Virus record (IMG/VR): IMGVR_UViG_3300030616_000059 | Span: 1-34,004 of that record | Source of the DNA: a virus | Length of the DNA stretch: 34,004 nucleotides | Strand: one strand, 5' to 3' | In this document: positions 12,755 to 20,542 of the stretch, in pieces | Layout of the letters: every line of letters starts with the position of its first letter | Numbering within the stretch: position 1 is the first letter of the stretch | The notes under the pieces: generated by a model | The model's input: the letters and a program-made list of their open reading frames with translations, nothing else | What the model was told of the DNA's origin: nothing | Database searches by the model: none | Translations under genes and position numbers: made by a program

Positions 12755-13869
12755 TATCAGAACAAGAGTTAACAGATATATTGAAAAGCAGTAAAGATGT
12801 TGTGTTGTTTGAACCAATATACACAGTCAAACACATACCTCTTGGATTAGCGAAGATATCAACTTTTGTTAAGCAAAATGGAGGCAAGACTCATTACAGA
12901 CGGCAATACATGAACTATGGGGAAGACCTGATTTGTATCACATCCCTTTTTACATATGATATAAACTATGTTTTTATGGCTATTCAAAATATGTTTTTTC
13001 TTAATCCCAATGCAAACATAGTAGTGGGCGGGATATCAGCTACCCTTATCCCTGATCATATACAAAACAGGTTTAAAAATATAAAGATATTCAAGGGGTA
13101 CAGCAAAGCATTGGATTTATGCCCACCTGATTACAGTATTGATTATGGCAGGGAAGACCCGTGGGATAAAATGTCTCATGTGTTTACAAGCAGGGGCTGT
13201 CCTAACAGGTGTCAGTATTGTGCTGTATGGAGACTGGAACCAGATAGCTGGATGAATCCTACGTGGAAGGAACATATAAGTGATACTCTTCCTTATGTAA
13301 CTATATCTGATAATAATATGTCTTCCCTGCCAATTTCTCGTATAGAAGATATAGTGCGGTACTGCTGTGATAATAATAAGAAGGTATGTTTTGATAATGG
13401 CTTTGATTGTAAATTTATAACTGATGACATGGCAAAGCTGATGTCTAATATTAAGTACTTCAAAAGTGGTATGCGTCTTGCTTTTGATCGGATAGAAGAA
13501 GATGGGGTTTTTCAAGAAGCAATAAGAAAACTTATAGCTAATGGTGTTCCTGCAAAGAATATTCTGGCTTTTGTATTATTCAATTTTAATGACACACCAA
13601 AGGAAGCCGAGTACAGAGCAAATGAATGTGTAAAGCTTGGCATTCGCCCCTACCCTCAACAATATGTACCACTCAATAAGAAAACGAGAAGACCCCCTTT
13701 TATCAGTAATAAGTGGACTGAGAAGTTAGTCAAGACTTTCAGGCACTTTTGGTTAATGGCAGGATATTACACAAAGATGTCTTTCTATGATTTTGTAAGT
13801 ATGCAGGATGAAACTAACGGCAAATATAAACTGGATGACGAATCGAAAGAGAAACTATATGCAAATTAA
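12745..13869 (+). CDS. Radical SAM enzyme, 374 aa
   Basis: The cluster-binding motif C152-x3-C156-x2-C159 in TSRGCPNRCQYCAVW is the hallmark of radical SAM enzymes, which use a [4Fe-4S] cluster and S-adenosylmethionine to make a 5'-deoxyadenosyl radical. The first 120 residues have the layout of a cobalamin-binding-like or Rossmann-like domain (PLGLAKISTFVKQNGG, then NANIVVGGISATLIPDHIQ), seen in B12-dependent radical SAM proteins. The B12 contact motif DxHxxG is not evident. The substrate is unknown. The methyltransferase start overlaps this stop by 11 nt, so a joint role in DNA or RNA base modification is plausible (inference). ATG 12745 has AGGGTGGAGAAGG upstream. Confidence 0.88.
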   Translation: MSVISEQELTDILKSSKDVVLFEPIYTVKHIPLGLAKISTFVKQNGGKTHYRRQYMNYGEDLICITSLFTYDINYVFMAIQNMFFLNPNANIVVGGISATLIPDHIQNRFKNIKIFKGYSKALDLCPPDYSIDYGREDPWDKMSHVFTSRGCPNRCQYCAVWRLEPDSWMNPTWKEHISDTLPYVTISDNNMSSLPISRIEDIVRYCCDNNKKVCFDNGFDCKFITDDMAKLMSNIKYFKSGMRLAFDRIEEDGVFQEAIRKLIANGVPAKNILAFVLFNFNDTPKEAEYRANECVKLGIRPYPQQYVPLNKKTRRPPFISNKWTEKLVKTFRHFWLMAGYYTKMSFYDFVSMQDETNGKYKLDDESKEKLYAN

Positions 13870-14713
13870 GGAGTATCTTAACAAGGTTTTTAGTGGGGAA
13901 GCTCTGGAAATCTTACAGTCATTACCAGACTCAATCGTTGATTGTTGTATTACCTCACCGCCCTATTGGAGCCTGAGAAACTACGAGCATCCGAAACAGA
14001 TCGGCATGGAGAAGACCCCTGAAGAGTATGTCGATAAAATTAGAAGGGTGTTCAGACAGGTACAAAGAGTGCTAAAAGACACAGGAACCCTGTGGCTGAA
14101 TATTGATGACACCTATTCTGGTAGCAGCGTGGCAGGTAGGACTGATATTGACAGGAAGTTCCAATATGCAAAAGGAACATCTCTTGAAGCCCTAAAGGTT
14201 GAGAGGGATACCGGACTTCCCCCTAAATGCCTTGTTGGTATTCCTTGGCGTGTTGCATTAGGTATGCAACATGACGGATGGATTCTAAGGAGTGATAATA
14301 TATGGGAGAAACCCAATGCTATGTGTGAACTTGTATATGACAGGTGTACAAGGGAACACGAATATTTCTTCCATTTTGCTAAAAGCCAGAAATATTATTA
14401 TAAACACGAAGAGATGTATGAAAGAAGATCATGCCCGTTGGATGGGGAAAGGAAGGGGCGTTCTGTTTGGAGTGTGAACAATAAGAGCGGAAAGGGAACC
14501 AACTATGCTATTTTCCCAGAGGAGCTTATAAAACCTATTGTGCTTGCTTGTTGCCCAACTGAGGGTATTGTGCTTGACCCATTTATAGGCACAGGAACAG
14601 TTGGTAAGGTAGCACTAAAGTTGAAGAGAAACTTTATAGGAATTGACCTGAAAAATGCAGAGGAAGTGGAGAGGAATATATATAAATCGAAACCAGGATT
14701 TTTATCAATATAA
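13859..14713 (+). CDS. DNA methyltransferase, beta class (N4-cytosine or N6-adenine), 284 aa
   Basis: The catalytic motif IV TSPPYW (about residues 32-37) precedes the SAM-binding motif I DPFIGTGTVG (about 240-249), the order of beta-class amino-methyltransferases. An S in SPPY is more common among N4-cytosine enzymes but also occurs in N6-adenine ones. The target-recognition region is the middle (about 95-200). ATG 13859, inside the end of the radical SAM gene, aligns with the usual enzyme start (QIKEYLNKVFSGEALEILQS); upstream codons in this frame are not needed. No restriction enzyme gene is adjacent, so it is an orphan, probably protecting or marking phage DNA. Confidence 0.9.
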   Translation: MQIKEYLNKVFSGEALEILQSLPDSIVDCCITSPPYWSLRNYEHPKQIGMEKTPEEYVDKIRRVFRQVQRVLKDTGTLWLNIDDTYSGSSVAGRTDIDRKFQYAKGTSLEALKVERDTGLPPKCLVGIPWRVALGMQHDGWILRSDNIWEKPNAMCELVYDRCTREHEYFFHFAKSQKYYYKHEEMYERRSCPLDGERKGRSVWSVNNKSGKGTNYAIFPEELIKPIVLACCPTEGIVLDPFIGTGTVGKVALKLKRNFIGIDLKNAEEVERNIYKSKPGFLSI

Positions 14714-14725
14714 GGAGCATAACCT

Positions 14726-15763
14726 ATGAAAATCAACAAAGAAGAACTTAGAACTAAACTTGACCTGATGAAACCATCTATTGACCGCAAAGCCATGACT
14801 ATTGAGCAGATGGGGCATTTTGTTTTTACAGGAAGCAATATATACATAATCAACAATAGTGTATATATGTCAATGCCTATGGAAACAGACTTCAAGGCAT
14901 CTGTGCCAGCAGAGGAATTTCATAATATTGTCAAGAAAGCTATACCGGATGATGAAGGTAATATAGAAATAGTAATTGATAATAACAATATCCGCATAAT
15001 AGGGGAAAACCTTAAGGCAGGGATGGCATTATACGCAGAGGATGAAATAACCGAGTACTATGATGGTATAGTTAAGGATTCAAAGGCTGGTTTCCGTCCT
15101 TTGCCTGAAGGTTTGTTGGAAGCAGTGGGGCATTGTTTGTTCTCTGCTTCCAACAACCCCGCAATGGCTACTCTTACCTGTGTTAACTGCGAAGAGCAGT
15201 ATGTTGTGTGTGGGGATAACTACAGGATAAGCAGATACAAACACTCTGGTGAAGTAGACCAGTTTCTAGCACAAGCCTCAGCTGTGCATACTCTTATGAA
15301 TATGCCATCTGTTACAGAATACCTCGTAGGATCATCTTGGGTGCATTTCAAGAATGATGCTGGGGTGCTGTTCAGCATTCGCAGGGTAATAGGAGACTAC
15401 CCAGATTTTTCTTCGGTGTTTGACCTCCCCTACCCAAACAAGGTTATCATAAAAGATAGTAAGAAGTTGATAGAAGCACTGGATGCAGCGTGTGTGTTTT
15501 CAGATGTATCTAATCAGCTGGACCTTGCAGTAAAAGTTGATGTCGGGGAAAACCAGATAGTATGTAGTTCAACTAATGAGCAGGGTTGGGCAGATGCGTT
15601 TGCGGAAGCAGAACATTCTGGAGAGCCTATTGTATTTCACATAAACCCAGTTTTCTTTTCACAAGTACTAAAAAACATAAACGAGTTTTATGTTGGAGAT
15701 GGTAAGATTCATATAATTGAAGGTAACTTTGAGCATATAATAGTAACCTATGCTAAGGAGTAG
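14726..15763 (+). CDS. DnaN-like sliding clamp (polymerase III beta-type), 345 aa
   Basis: The length is close to the roughly 370 residues of bacterial beta clamps, and the three-domain pattern is recognisable: FVFTGSNIYIINNSVYMSM in domain 1, the CGDNYRISRY block near 160 matching the conserved T-D-x-x-R-L segment that ends domain 2's first half, and RRVIGDYPDF near 223 matching the R-x-I-x-G-x-Y-P-D-Y signature. It would form a ring on DNA that tethers the polymerase at 15784 and be loaded by the ATPase at 19174. ATG 14726 follows AAGGAGCATAACCT. The conserved C-terminal M-P-M-R-L is replaced by IIVTYAKE. Confidence 0.85.
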   Translation: MKINKEELRTKLDLMKPSIDRKAMTIEQMGHFVFTGSNIYIINNSVYMSMPMETDFKASVPAEEFHNIVKKAIPDDEGNIEIVIDNNNIRIIGENLKAGMALYAEDEITEYYDGIVKDSKAGFRPLPEGLLEAVGHCLFSASNNPAMATLTCVNCEEQYVVCGDNYRISRYKHSGEVDQFLAQASAVHTLMNMPSVTEYLVGSSWVHFKNDAGVLFSIRRVIGDYPDFSSVFDLPYPNKVIIKDSKKLIEALDAACVFSDVSNQLDLAVKVDVGENQIVCSSTNEQGWADAFAEAEHSGEPIVFHINPVFFSQVLKNINEFYVGDGKIHIIEGNFEHIIVTYAKE

Positions 15764-15783
15764 TGTGTTAAGGAGTAAGTAAA

Positions 15784-18369
15784 TTGCCAAAAGGTTTTTT
15801 TTCACAAGATAAGGTAATAGAAGAGAGCAGGATAAGTACAGCATCCTCAAAAAATGGGGCTAATTGCTATAAGTGTGGTCTGTATAAACACAGTATGCAC
15901 GGAAAGATGAAATATTCCGGTTTTGGCAAGAAGAAGGCACTAATTGTGGCTGAAGCCCCTGGGGTAGAGGAAGACAGGGTAGGAACCCAACTAGTTGGTA
16001 AGGTTGGGCAGAAGCTCAGGAAGGATTTAAAGAAGAGGAGGTTTTTTCTCGACAGGGATTTCTATAAAATAAATTCTGTAAACTGCCTTCCCTTGGAGCA
16101 TAGTGGTAGTAGGAAACCAACCCCAGAGCAGATAATTTGCTGCAGACCTAAAGTGGAGGAAGCAATAGAGGAATTAAATCCTGATTATATATGGCTTTTA
16201 GGTGGTGTTGCAGTAGAATCTTTCTACAGGGGGTATTTCAATGACAATTTGTCAATAACACGGTGGCGTGGTCTGTGTATCCCAGATCAGAGATATAAAG
16301 CACATATTATGCCACTTTATCACCCATCTTATATAGAGCGTAATTTAGATGATCCTGCCCTTATATCTATATATCAAAAAGACCTTGATAGGGCTTGTTT
16401 AGGCTTACAGAATTGCCCTGTAAGCGAACAAAACTTTAAAGACAAGGTTAGAGTCCTATTTTCCTATGAAGACGTTATCAGCGTACTTTCCAGCATCCTG
16501 AGCAGTAAACCAGAGAGTGTTTTCATAGATTTTGAGACTACAGGCAAGAAACCGTTCAAATTCGGACATAAATTACTGTCCATGTCAATAATGCCATCTG
16601 ATGAATACATTGCTTATTCCTTTCCACTTGATTTCAGGGGACATTTTACCCAAGAACAGCTAATAAGCATTTTTAATGTAGTAAAAGCCATTCTAGTGTG
16701 TCAGGAAATAGGAAAAGCAGCACAGAACATAAAATTTGAGCACCTGTGGGCTAAGGTCAAGTTGGGTATCACTATTTCTCCCTGGATTTGGGATACTAAT
16801 ACTTCAGCACATATTGAAGATAATAGGGCAGGATATTCTGGACTGAATTTTCAGGCATATATCAATTTTGGTGTTCTTCCTTATGATGGAAGCATAAAGA
16901 AGTTCAAAGAAGCCCCAACAGCTAATGACATAAATACTATGGAAGACCTGCATTTGCCTAACTTGTTGCTATATGGTGGATATGATTCCCTGTTTGGTGG
17001 GCTATTGCACAGAAAACAGGACATATATATAAAAAATGGTCGGAGAAGGGCTTGTGATTTCTTTCTTGAGAGTAATATAAATCTAGCTGAGATGCAGTAC
17101 AATGGTATATGTGCTGATGAAGAGTATTATCATAAACAGAAGGAAGAACTAGGCAGGATGATTGTTGATGCTAGAAAAGAACTGGACTTAAGCCCAGAAG
17201 CAGATCAATACAAAGCAGAGCGTGGCAGGGAAATAGACTTTACTTCTGATAATGATATTTTAGACCTATATTATAATATACTCAAAGCAGAGAAGATTTT
17301 TACTAAAAAAGGTAATCTTTCTATTGATAAACACGCCCTTGAGAGGATAAATCTAAAAATAAATGAAAAACTGTTATTTTTCCGAAAATTGCAGAAAGTG
17401 CATGGAACATATCTGAAACAATTCATGAGGGAAATTACATATGGTAAAATGCACCCATTTTATGATTTAGTAACTACTATAACATTCCGATCTTCATCAT
17501 ATGAACCAAATTTTCAGAATATTCCGGTAAGGGATGATTTCTCTATGAATATCTGTCGTGGCGGGATAGTACCTTCTGTTGGGAACAGGATACTTGAGGC
17601 AGATTTCAAGGGCATCGAAGTTGCTATTGGTTGTTGTTACCATAAAGATAAGAACATGATTGAATATGTTACTGATAGCTCGACTGATATGCACAGGGAT
17701 GTTGCTTGTGATATATGGATGCTCCCCCCAGAGGAGATATCCAAGAATATCCGTAGAGATGCTAAAGGTGGGTGGACTTTTCCTCAGTTCTATGGGTCAT
17801 ATTATGAAGAATGTGCAAGAAACCTGTGGAGACAATGTTTAAATCTGAAGACTAACTCTGGCATCACCCTTAAAAAGCATTTGAAGCAAAAAGGTATAGA
17901 TACATTTCATAAATTTGTGCGTCATTGTCAGGAAGCAGAGTATATCTTCTGGAGAGAGCGATTCAGGGAATATGATGATTGGAAGGAAAAGAACTATTTA
18001 CAGTATTGCGAGAATGGATATATAGAGACATTTTTCGGATTTAAGTTATATGGGCATATGTCAAAGAAAGACACGAGTAACTATCAGATACAAGGTACTG
18101 CTTTTCATTGTTTATTGTGGACTATGAATGAACTGATGAATACAGCAAAGGAAGAGAATTGGAAATCTCGTATATGCGGTCAGATACATGACTCACTCTT
18201 TATTGATCTAGTACCAGAAGAGAAAGACCATATTATAAATACAATAAAATATATAGGTACAGAGAAGATAAGAGAGAAGAATGAATGGATAAATGTTCCG
18301 CTGTCTATCGACTTTGAGATAACTCCGATAAATGGAAGTTGGAATCAGAAAGAGGAGATTAAAACATGA
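15784..18369 (+). CDS. Fusion of family 4-type uracil-DNA glycosylase and family A DNA polymerase, 861 aa
   Basis: Residues 25-215 form a family 4-type uracil-DNA glycosylase-like domain: CYKCGLY, AEAPGVEED (57-64), a second Cys region (NCLPLE ... IICCRP, possible Fe-S ligands), and HPSY (about 180). A 3'-5' exonuclease follows with IDFETTG (about 249), NIKFEHLW (about 315, Glu in place of the usual Asp) and YGGYD (about 398). The polymerase has motif A EADFKGIE (about 605), motif B RRDAKGGWTFPQFYG (about 658) and motif C QIHDSLF (about 800, Ser where Glu is common). A UDG-like N-terminus is known from the phage SPO1 polymerase. The start is TTG 15784, after AAGGAGTAAGTAAA. The domain may act in replication fidelity; whether the glycosylase is active is unknown. 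Confidence 0.92.
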   Translation: MPKGFFSQDKVIEESRISTASSKNGANCYKCGLYKHSMHGKMKYSGFGKKKALIVAEAPGVEEDRVGTQLVGKVGQKLRKDLKKRRFFLDRDFYKINSVNCLPLEHSGSRKPTPEQIICCRPKVEEAIEELNPDYIWLLGGVAVESFYRGYFNDNLSITRWRGLCIPDQRYKAHIMPLYHPSYIERNLDDPALISIYQKDLDRACLGLQNCPVSEQNFKDKVRVLFSYEDVISVLSSILSSKPESVFIDFETTGKKPFKFGHKLLSMSIMPSDEYIAYSFPLDFRGHFTQEQLISIFNVVKAILVCQEIGKAAQNIKFEHLWAKVKLGITISPWIWDTNTSAHIEDNRAGYSGLNFQAYINFGVLPYDGSIKKFKEAPTANDINTMEDLHLPNLLLYGGYDSLFGGLLHRKQDIYIKNGRRRACDFFLESNINLAEMQYNGICADEEYYHKQKEELGRMIVDARKELDLSPEADQYKAERGREIDFTSDNDILDLYYNILKAEKIFTKKGNLSIDKHALERINLKINEKLLFFRKLQKVHGTYLKQFMREITYGKMHPFYDLVTTITFRSSSYEPNFQNIPVRDDFSMNICRGGIVPSVGNRILEADFKGIEVAIGCCYHKDKNMIEYVTDSSTDMHRDVACDIWMLPPEEISKNIRRDAKGGWTFPQFYGSYYEECARNLWRQCLNLKTNSGITLKKHLKQKGIDTFHKFVRHCQEAEYIFWRERFREYDDWKEKNYLQYCENGYIETFFGFKLYGHMSKKDTSNYQIQGTAFHCLLWTMNELMNTAKEENWKSRICGQIHDSLFIDLVPEEKDHIINTIKYIGTEKIREKNEWINVPLSIDFEITPINGSWNQKEEIKT

Positions 18370-18623
18370 TAACGGTAAAAGAATTTGATACATTAAGTAA
18401 AAGAGATTTTGAAAATGGGGCTGTACAAGATGAAATAAGAAAAACTCTTAAATGTGTAGAACAAATTAAAGAAGCATTTTTAAAACTGAAGAACGCAAAA
18501 AGAAGAGGGTGTTCTTGTGATAGTTTTGGTCTACAATACAATGGAAGATGTACCTGTGGTAGAGGGGATGCTATTAAAAAATGGGATAGTGAATTGAAAA
18601 AAAGGGTAGAACTTTTAACATAG
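18366..18623 (+). CDS. Small Cys-rich hypothetical protein, 85 aa
   Basis: ATG 18366 overlaps the polymerase stop (ATGA) with GAGGAGATTAAAAC upstream. The N-terminal 50 residues are helical and charged (KRDFENGAVQDEIRKTLKCVEQIKEAFLKL), and the C-terminal part carries CSCDSFGLQYNGRCTCGRG, a four-Cys cluster that could bind zinc, followed by a helix KKWDSELKKRVELL. I do not recognise it. Coupling to the polymerase gene is the only contextual hint. Confidence 0.65.
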   Translation: MITVKEFDTLSKRDFENGAVQDEIRKTLKCVEQIKEAFLKLKNAKRRGCSCDSFGLQYNGRCTCGRGDAIKKWDSELKKRVELLT

Positions 18624-18634
18624 GAAATACAACT

Positions 18635-18727
18635 ATGAAGATGGAAATAGAACGCAAAGCTAAGATTGCTAAATATAAACCAATAATTAAAGAATTGATA
18701 GATGATGACTTTCTCTTTCTCACATGA
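18635..18727 (+). CDS. Possible 30-aa small protein
   Basis: A short frame starts at ATG 18635 with a weak AGGAA about 8 nt upstream, and ends at TGA 18725-18727. The product MKMEIERKAKIAKYKPIIKE... is a basic amphipathic helix with an acidic, hydrophobic tail (LIDDDFLFLT). It comes 11 nt after the previous gene and is followed by non-coding DNA. The weak SD and tiny size make it uncertain. Confidence 0.35.
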   Translation: MKMEIERKAKIAKYKPIIKELIDDDFLFLT

Positions 18728-18735
18728 AGGTTTTC

Positions 18736-18753
18736 ACGGAAAAATTTTTTCGT
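18736..18753. promoter_or_regulatory. A/T-rich near-palindrome in an intergenic segment
   Basis: ACGGAAAAA (18736-18744) and TTTTTTCGT (18745-18753) are reverse complements at 8 of 9 positions with no spacer. The site lies in the 127-nt gene-free, very A/T-rich stretch 18728-18854 that also holds the promoter at 18821. It could be an operator or simply A/T-rich sequence. Confidence 0.3.
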
Positions 18754-18796
18754 ATATATGTGTGCTGAAAAAAATTTGAAAACACAGCAAAAAATT

Positions 18797-18826
18797 TAGA
18801 ATGGGCTAGAGTTTTCGTGATATAAT
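18797..18826 (+). promoter_or_regulatory. Extended -10 promoter, copy 2
   Basis: CGTGATATAAT ends in a perfect -10 (18821-18826) preceded by TGA. The following ATAATAATAAAAACATGAAG is nearly the same as downstream of the copy at 12299, including the SD of the next gene. The far-upstream block of the other two copies is not conserved here. It would drive the recombination/clamp-loader unit starting at 18855. Confidence 0.75.
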
Positions 18827-18854
18827 AATAATAAAAACATGAAGGAGAAAGATA

Positions 18855-19172
18855 ATGGATGAGACAACTGTCAAGATGTACAAAAATGAAGATTTAAAGA
18901 TTGATAAGAAAAGAGAAAATGAAGAGCAGACCCTGATTAGAGAGCTTGGTATTAAGATATACACCCCTGAGTTAGATACGGGGGCTGGTAGATATAATGC
19001 TGTTTATCATCCCCCAATTTCTGAAATAAATATGCAAGCCCTTCTTAAAATTGTAGATGAACTCAAAATAATAAGGAAAAGTATAGATGAGTTAAAAAAC
19101 CGAGTAGAGTCTATAGAGATAGAACGAGATATTGAAGAGCAACATAAAATGGAGCAAAGAGAAAGGGAATAA
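18855..19172 (+). CDS. Hypothetical protein with C-terminal coiled coil, 105 aa
   Basis: ATG 18855 follows GAAGGAGAAAGATA. The N-terminal 55 residues are charged with a short beta-like portion (IKIYTPELDTGAG, AVYHPP), while residues about 60-105 (LKIVDELKIIRKSIDELKNRVESIEIERDIEEQH) show heptad spacing typical of a coiled coil, so oligomerisation is likely. I do not recognise a family. It is the first gene after its promoter and ends 1 nt before the clamp loader start. Confidence 0.65.
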   Translation: MDETTVKMYKNEDLKIDKKRENEEQTLIRELGIKIYTPELDTGAGRYNAVYHPPISEINMQALLKIVDELKIIRKSIDELKNRVESIEIERDIEEQHKMEQRERE

Positions 19173-19173
19173 T

Positions 19174-20100
19174 ATGCCATTAAACACAACACACAAGGCA
19201 GAAAGTATGGCTGACATACTTGAAAACAAAGCAATAAAAGAGAGTATTTCTACCTGTTTAGCCAGGAAAAAAGATATCCCTCATGTATTCTTACTGACTG
19301 GTCCTGCAGGATGCGGTAAGTCTACTATAGCAAGGATTCTTGCTAAAGAACTTAATTGTTCTGATCTAATTACCTATAACAGCAGCAACTCACGTGGGAT
19401 AGATACTATCAGAGAGATAGAGAAGAATATTCAGCTGGCTCCTATCCTTGGTGGGAACAAGATGTATATACTTGAGGAAGTCCACGGTCTTACTAAAGAT
19501 GCAAAGGAAGCACCACTTGTACTGCTTGAACGTGTACCTAAACACGCATTCTTTTGTATGACTACTACTGAGCCAAGCAAGCTTACTGATGCATTCAGAA
19601 GGCGTTGCCACGAGTATAAAGTAAGCCCTATATCGGACTTAGGTATGGAGAAGTTTCTAAAAGATACCTGTGATAAAGAGGGAGTAGATGATTTCCCAGA
19701 GGAGCTAATAAATAAAATAGTTAAAGAAGCAAAGGGGTCTGTTGGTATAGCATTAAACTATTTGGATAAAGTAATTGATGTGCTGGATATTGATGAAGCT
19801 ATTTCAGTACTTGAATCAACTACTGTATCTGATAAAGAAGCTATCGACCTTTGCAGGGTATTAATCGGACAGGAGAAAGGAGCAACTAAATGGATTAAAG
19901 CAAAGAAGATACTATCTAACATTAAAGGGGAGCCTGAAAGTATACGGTATGTAATACTTGGGTATCTTTCAGCAGTAATGCTAAACAAAGGTGGGGAAGC
20001 AGAAGCATTTATAATGTCCTGTTTTGTGGAAAGCTTTGTAAATTCAGGTAAGGCTGGTCTTATCTTTGCTACCTACACAGCATGTAAGGAGTATGTATGA
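19174..20100 (+). CDS. AAA+ clamp-loader ATPase (DnaX/RFC-like), 308 aa
   Basis: ATG 19174 is chosen because the RFC/DnaX alignment begins here and AGAAAGGGAATAAT is just upstream. Motifs are Walker A GPAGCGKST (about 43-51), Walker B YILEEVHGL (about 97-105, EE in place of DE), a sensor-1 segment FFCMTTTEPSKL and the arginine-finger block DAFRRRCHEYK (about 143-153, an SRC-like motif of the clamp-loader family with FRRRC). The length fits phage loader subunits. It would open the clamp encoded at 14726. The stop overlaps the next ATG (ATGA). Confidence 0.88.
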   Translation: MPLNTTHKAESMADILENKAIKESISTCLARKKDIPHVFLLTGPAGCGKSTIARILAKELNCSDLITYNSSNSRGIDTIREIEKNIQLAPILGGNKMYILEEVHGLTKDAKEAPLVLLERVPKHAFFCMTTTEPSKLTDAFRRRCHEYKVSPISDLGMEKFLKDTCDKEGVDDFPEELINKIVKEAKGSVGIALNYLDKVIDVLDIDEAISVLESTTVSDKEAIDLCRVLIGQEKGATKWIKAKKILSNIKGEPESIRYVILGYLSAVMLNKGGEAEAFIMSCFVESFVNSGKAGLIFATYTACKEYV

Positions 20101-20519
20101 GAGATTATAAATTAGTAATACAAACAGACAAGTATCATCTGGATGTAGGTCTTGAGGAAGTATCAAGTGACATGGGTGAATATGGAGAGGCAGCAGCAAC
20201 AGCTATTGGTAAGAGAGACTACTACAAAAGAGAGCTTGAGAAGTTGAAAGCAAAAAAAGAAAAAGAGTTTAGAACAAATGGTCTTCCTGAAGATATTAAG
20301 GCTACTGAGGCATCCATAAAAGCCTGTGTTGAAGTTGATGAAGAGGTAGATGATATAAACACACAGTATCTTGAATGGAAAGAGAAAGCACAGCATTTGA
20401 ATAACACGCTTGATTCAATCAAAGCTAAACTTACTGCACTGGTGGAACTTGATAAACTATATCTTAATGAATACTATACGAATTTTCCAATGAAACAAGA
20501 AGGTGGAGTTATAAAATAA
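20097..20519 (+). CDS. Coiled-coil protein, probable UvsY-like recombination mediator, 140 aa
   Basis: The protein is almost entirely helical, with a TEASIKACVEVDEEV block (about 64-78) followed by YLEWKEKAQHLNNTLDSIKAKLTALVELDKLYLNEYY. Phage proteins with this pattern, located next to gp32-like SSB and RecA genes, are often called UvsY-like recombination mediators, which help load recombinase on SSB-coated DNA. That pattern and the neighbours (SSB at 20543, RecA at 21628) support the call, but UvsY-like proteins have no catalytic motif, so it is an inference. ATG 20097 overlaps the clamp loader stop. Confidence 0.55.
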   Translation: MRDYKLVIQTDKYHLDVGLEEVSSDMGEYGEAAATAIGKRDYYKRELEKLKAKKEKEFRTNGLPEDIKATEASIKACVEVDEEVDDINTQYLEWKEKAQHLNNTLDSIKAKLTALVELDKLYLNEYYTNFPMKQEGGVIK

Positions 20520-20542
20520 TTTAATTACAGGAGACAAAAACT

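Noticed and set aside
12359-12817. Long minus-strand open frames (for example 12359-12817, 24758-25261, 22574-23044)
   Set aside because: They lie opposite convincing + strand genes, lack SDs and recognisable motifs, and their composition is that of antisense shadows.
13808-13858. Upstream start at 13808 for the methyltransferase
   Set aside because: The extra residues lie within the radical SAM gene, and the enzyme alignment begins at 13859, where a GAAAGAG SD precedes the ATG.
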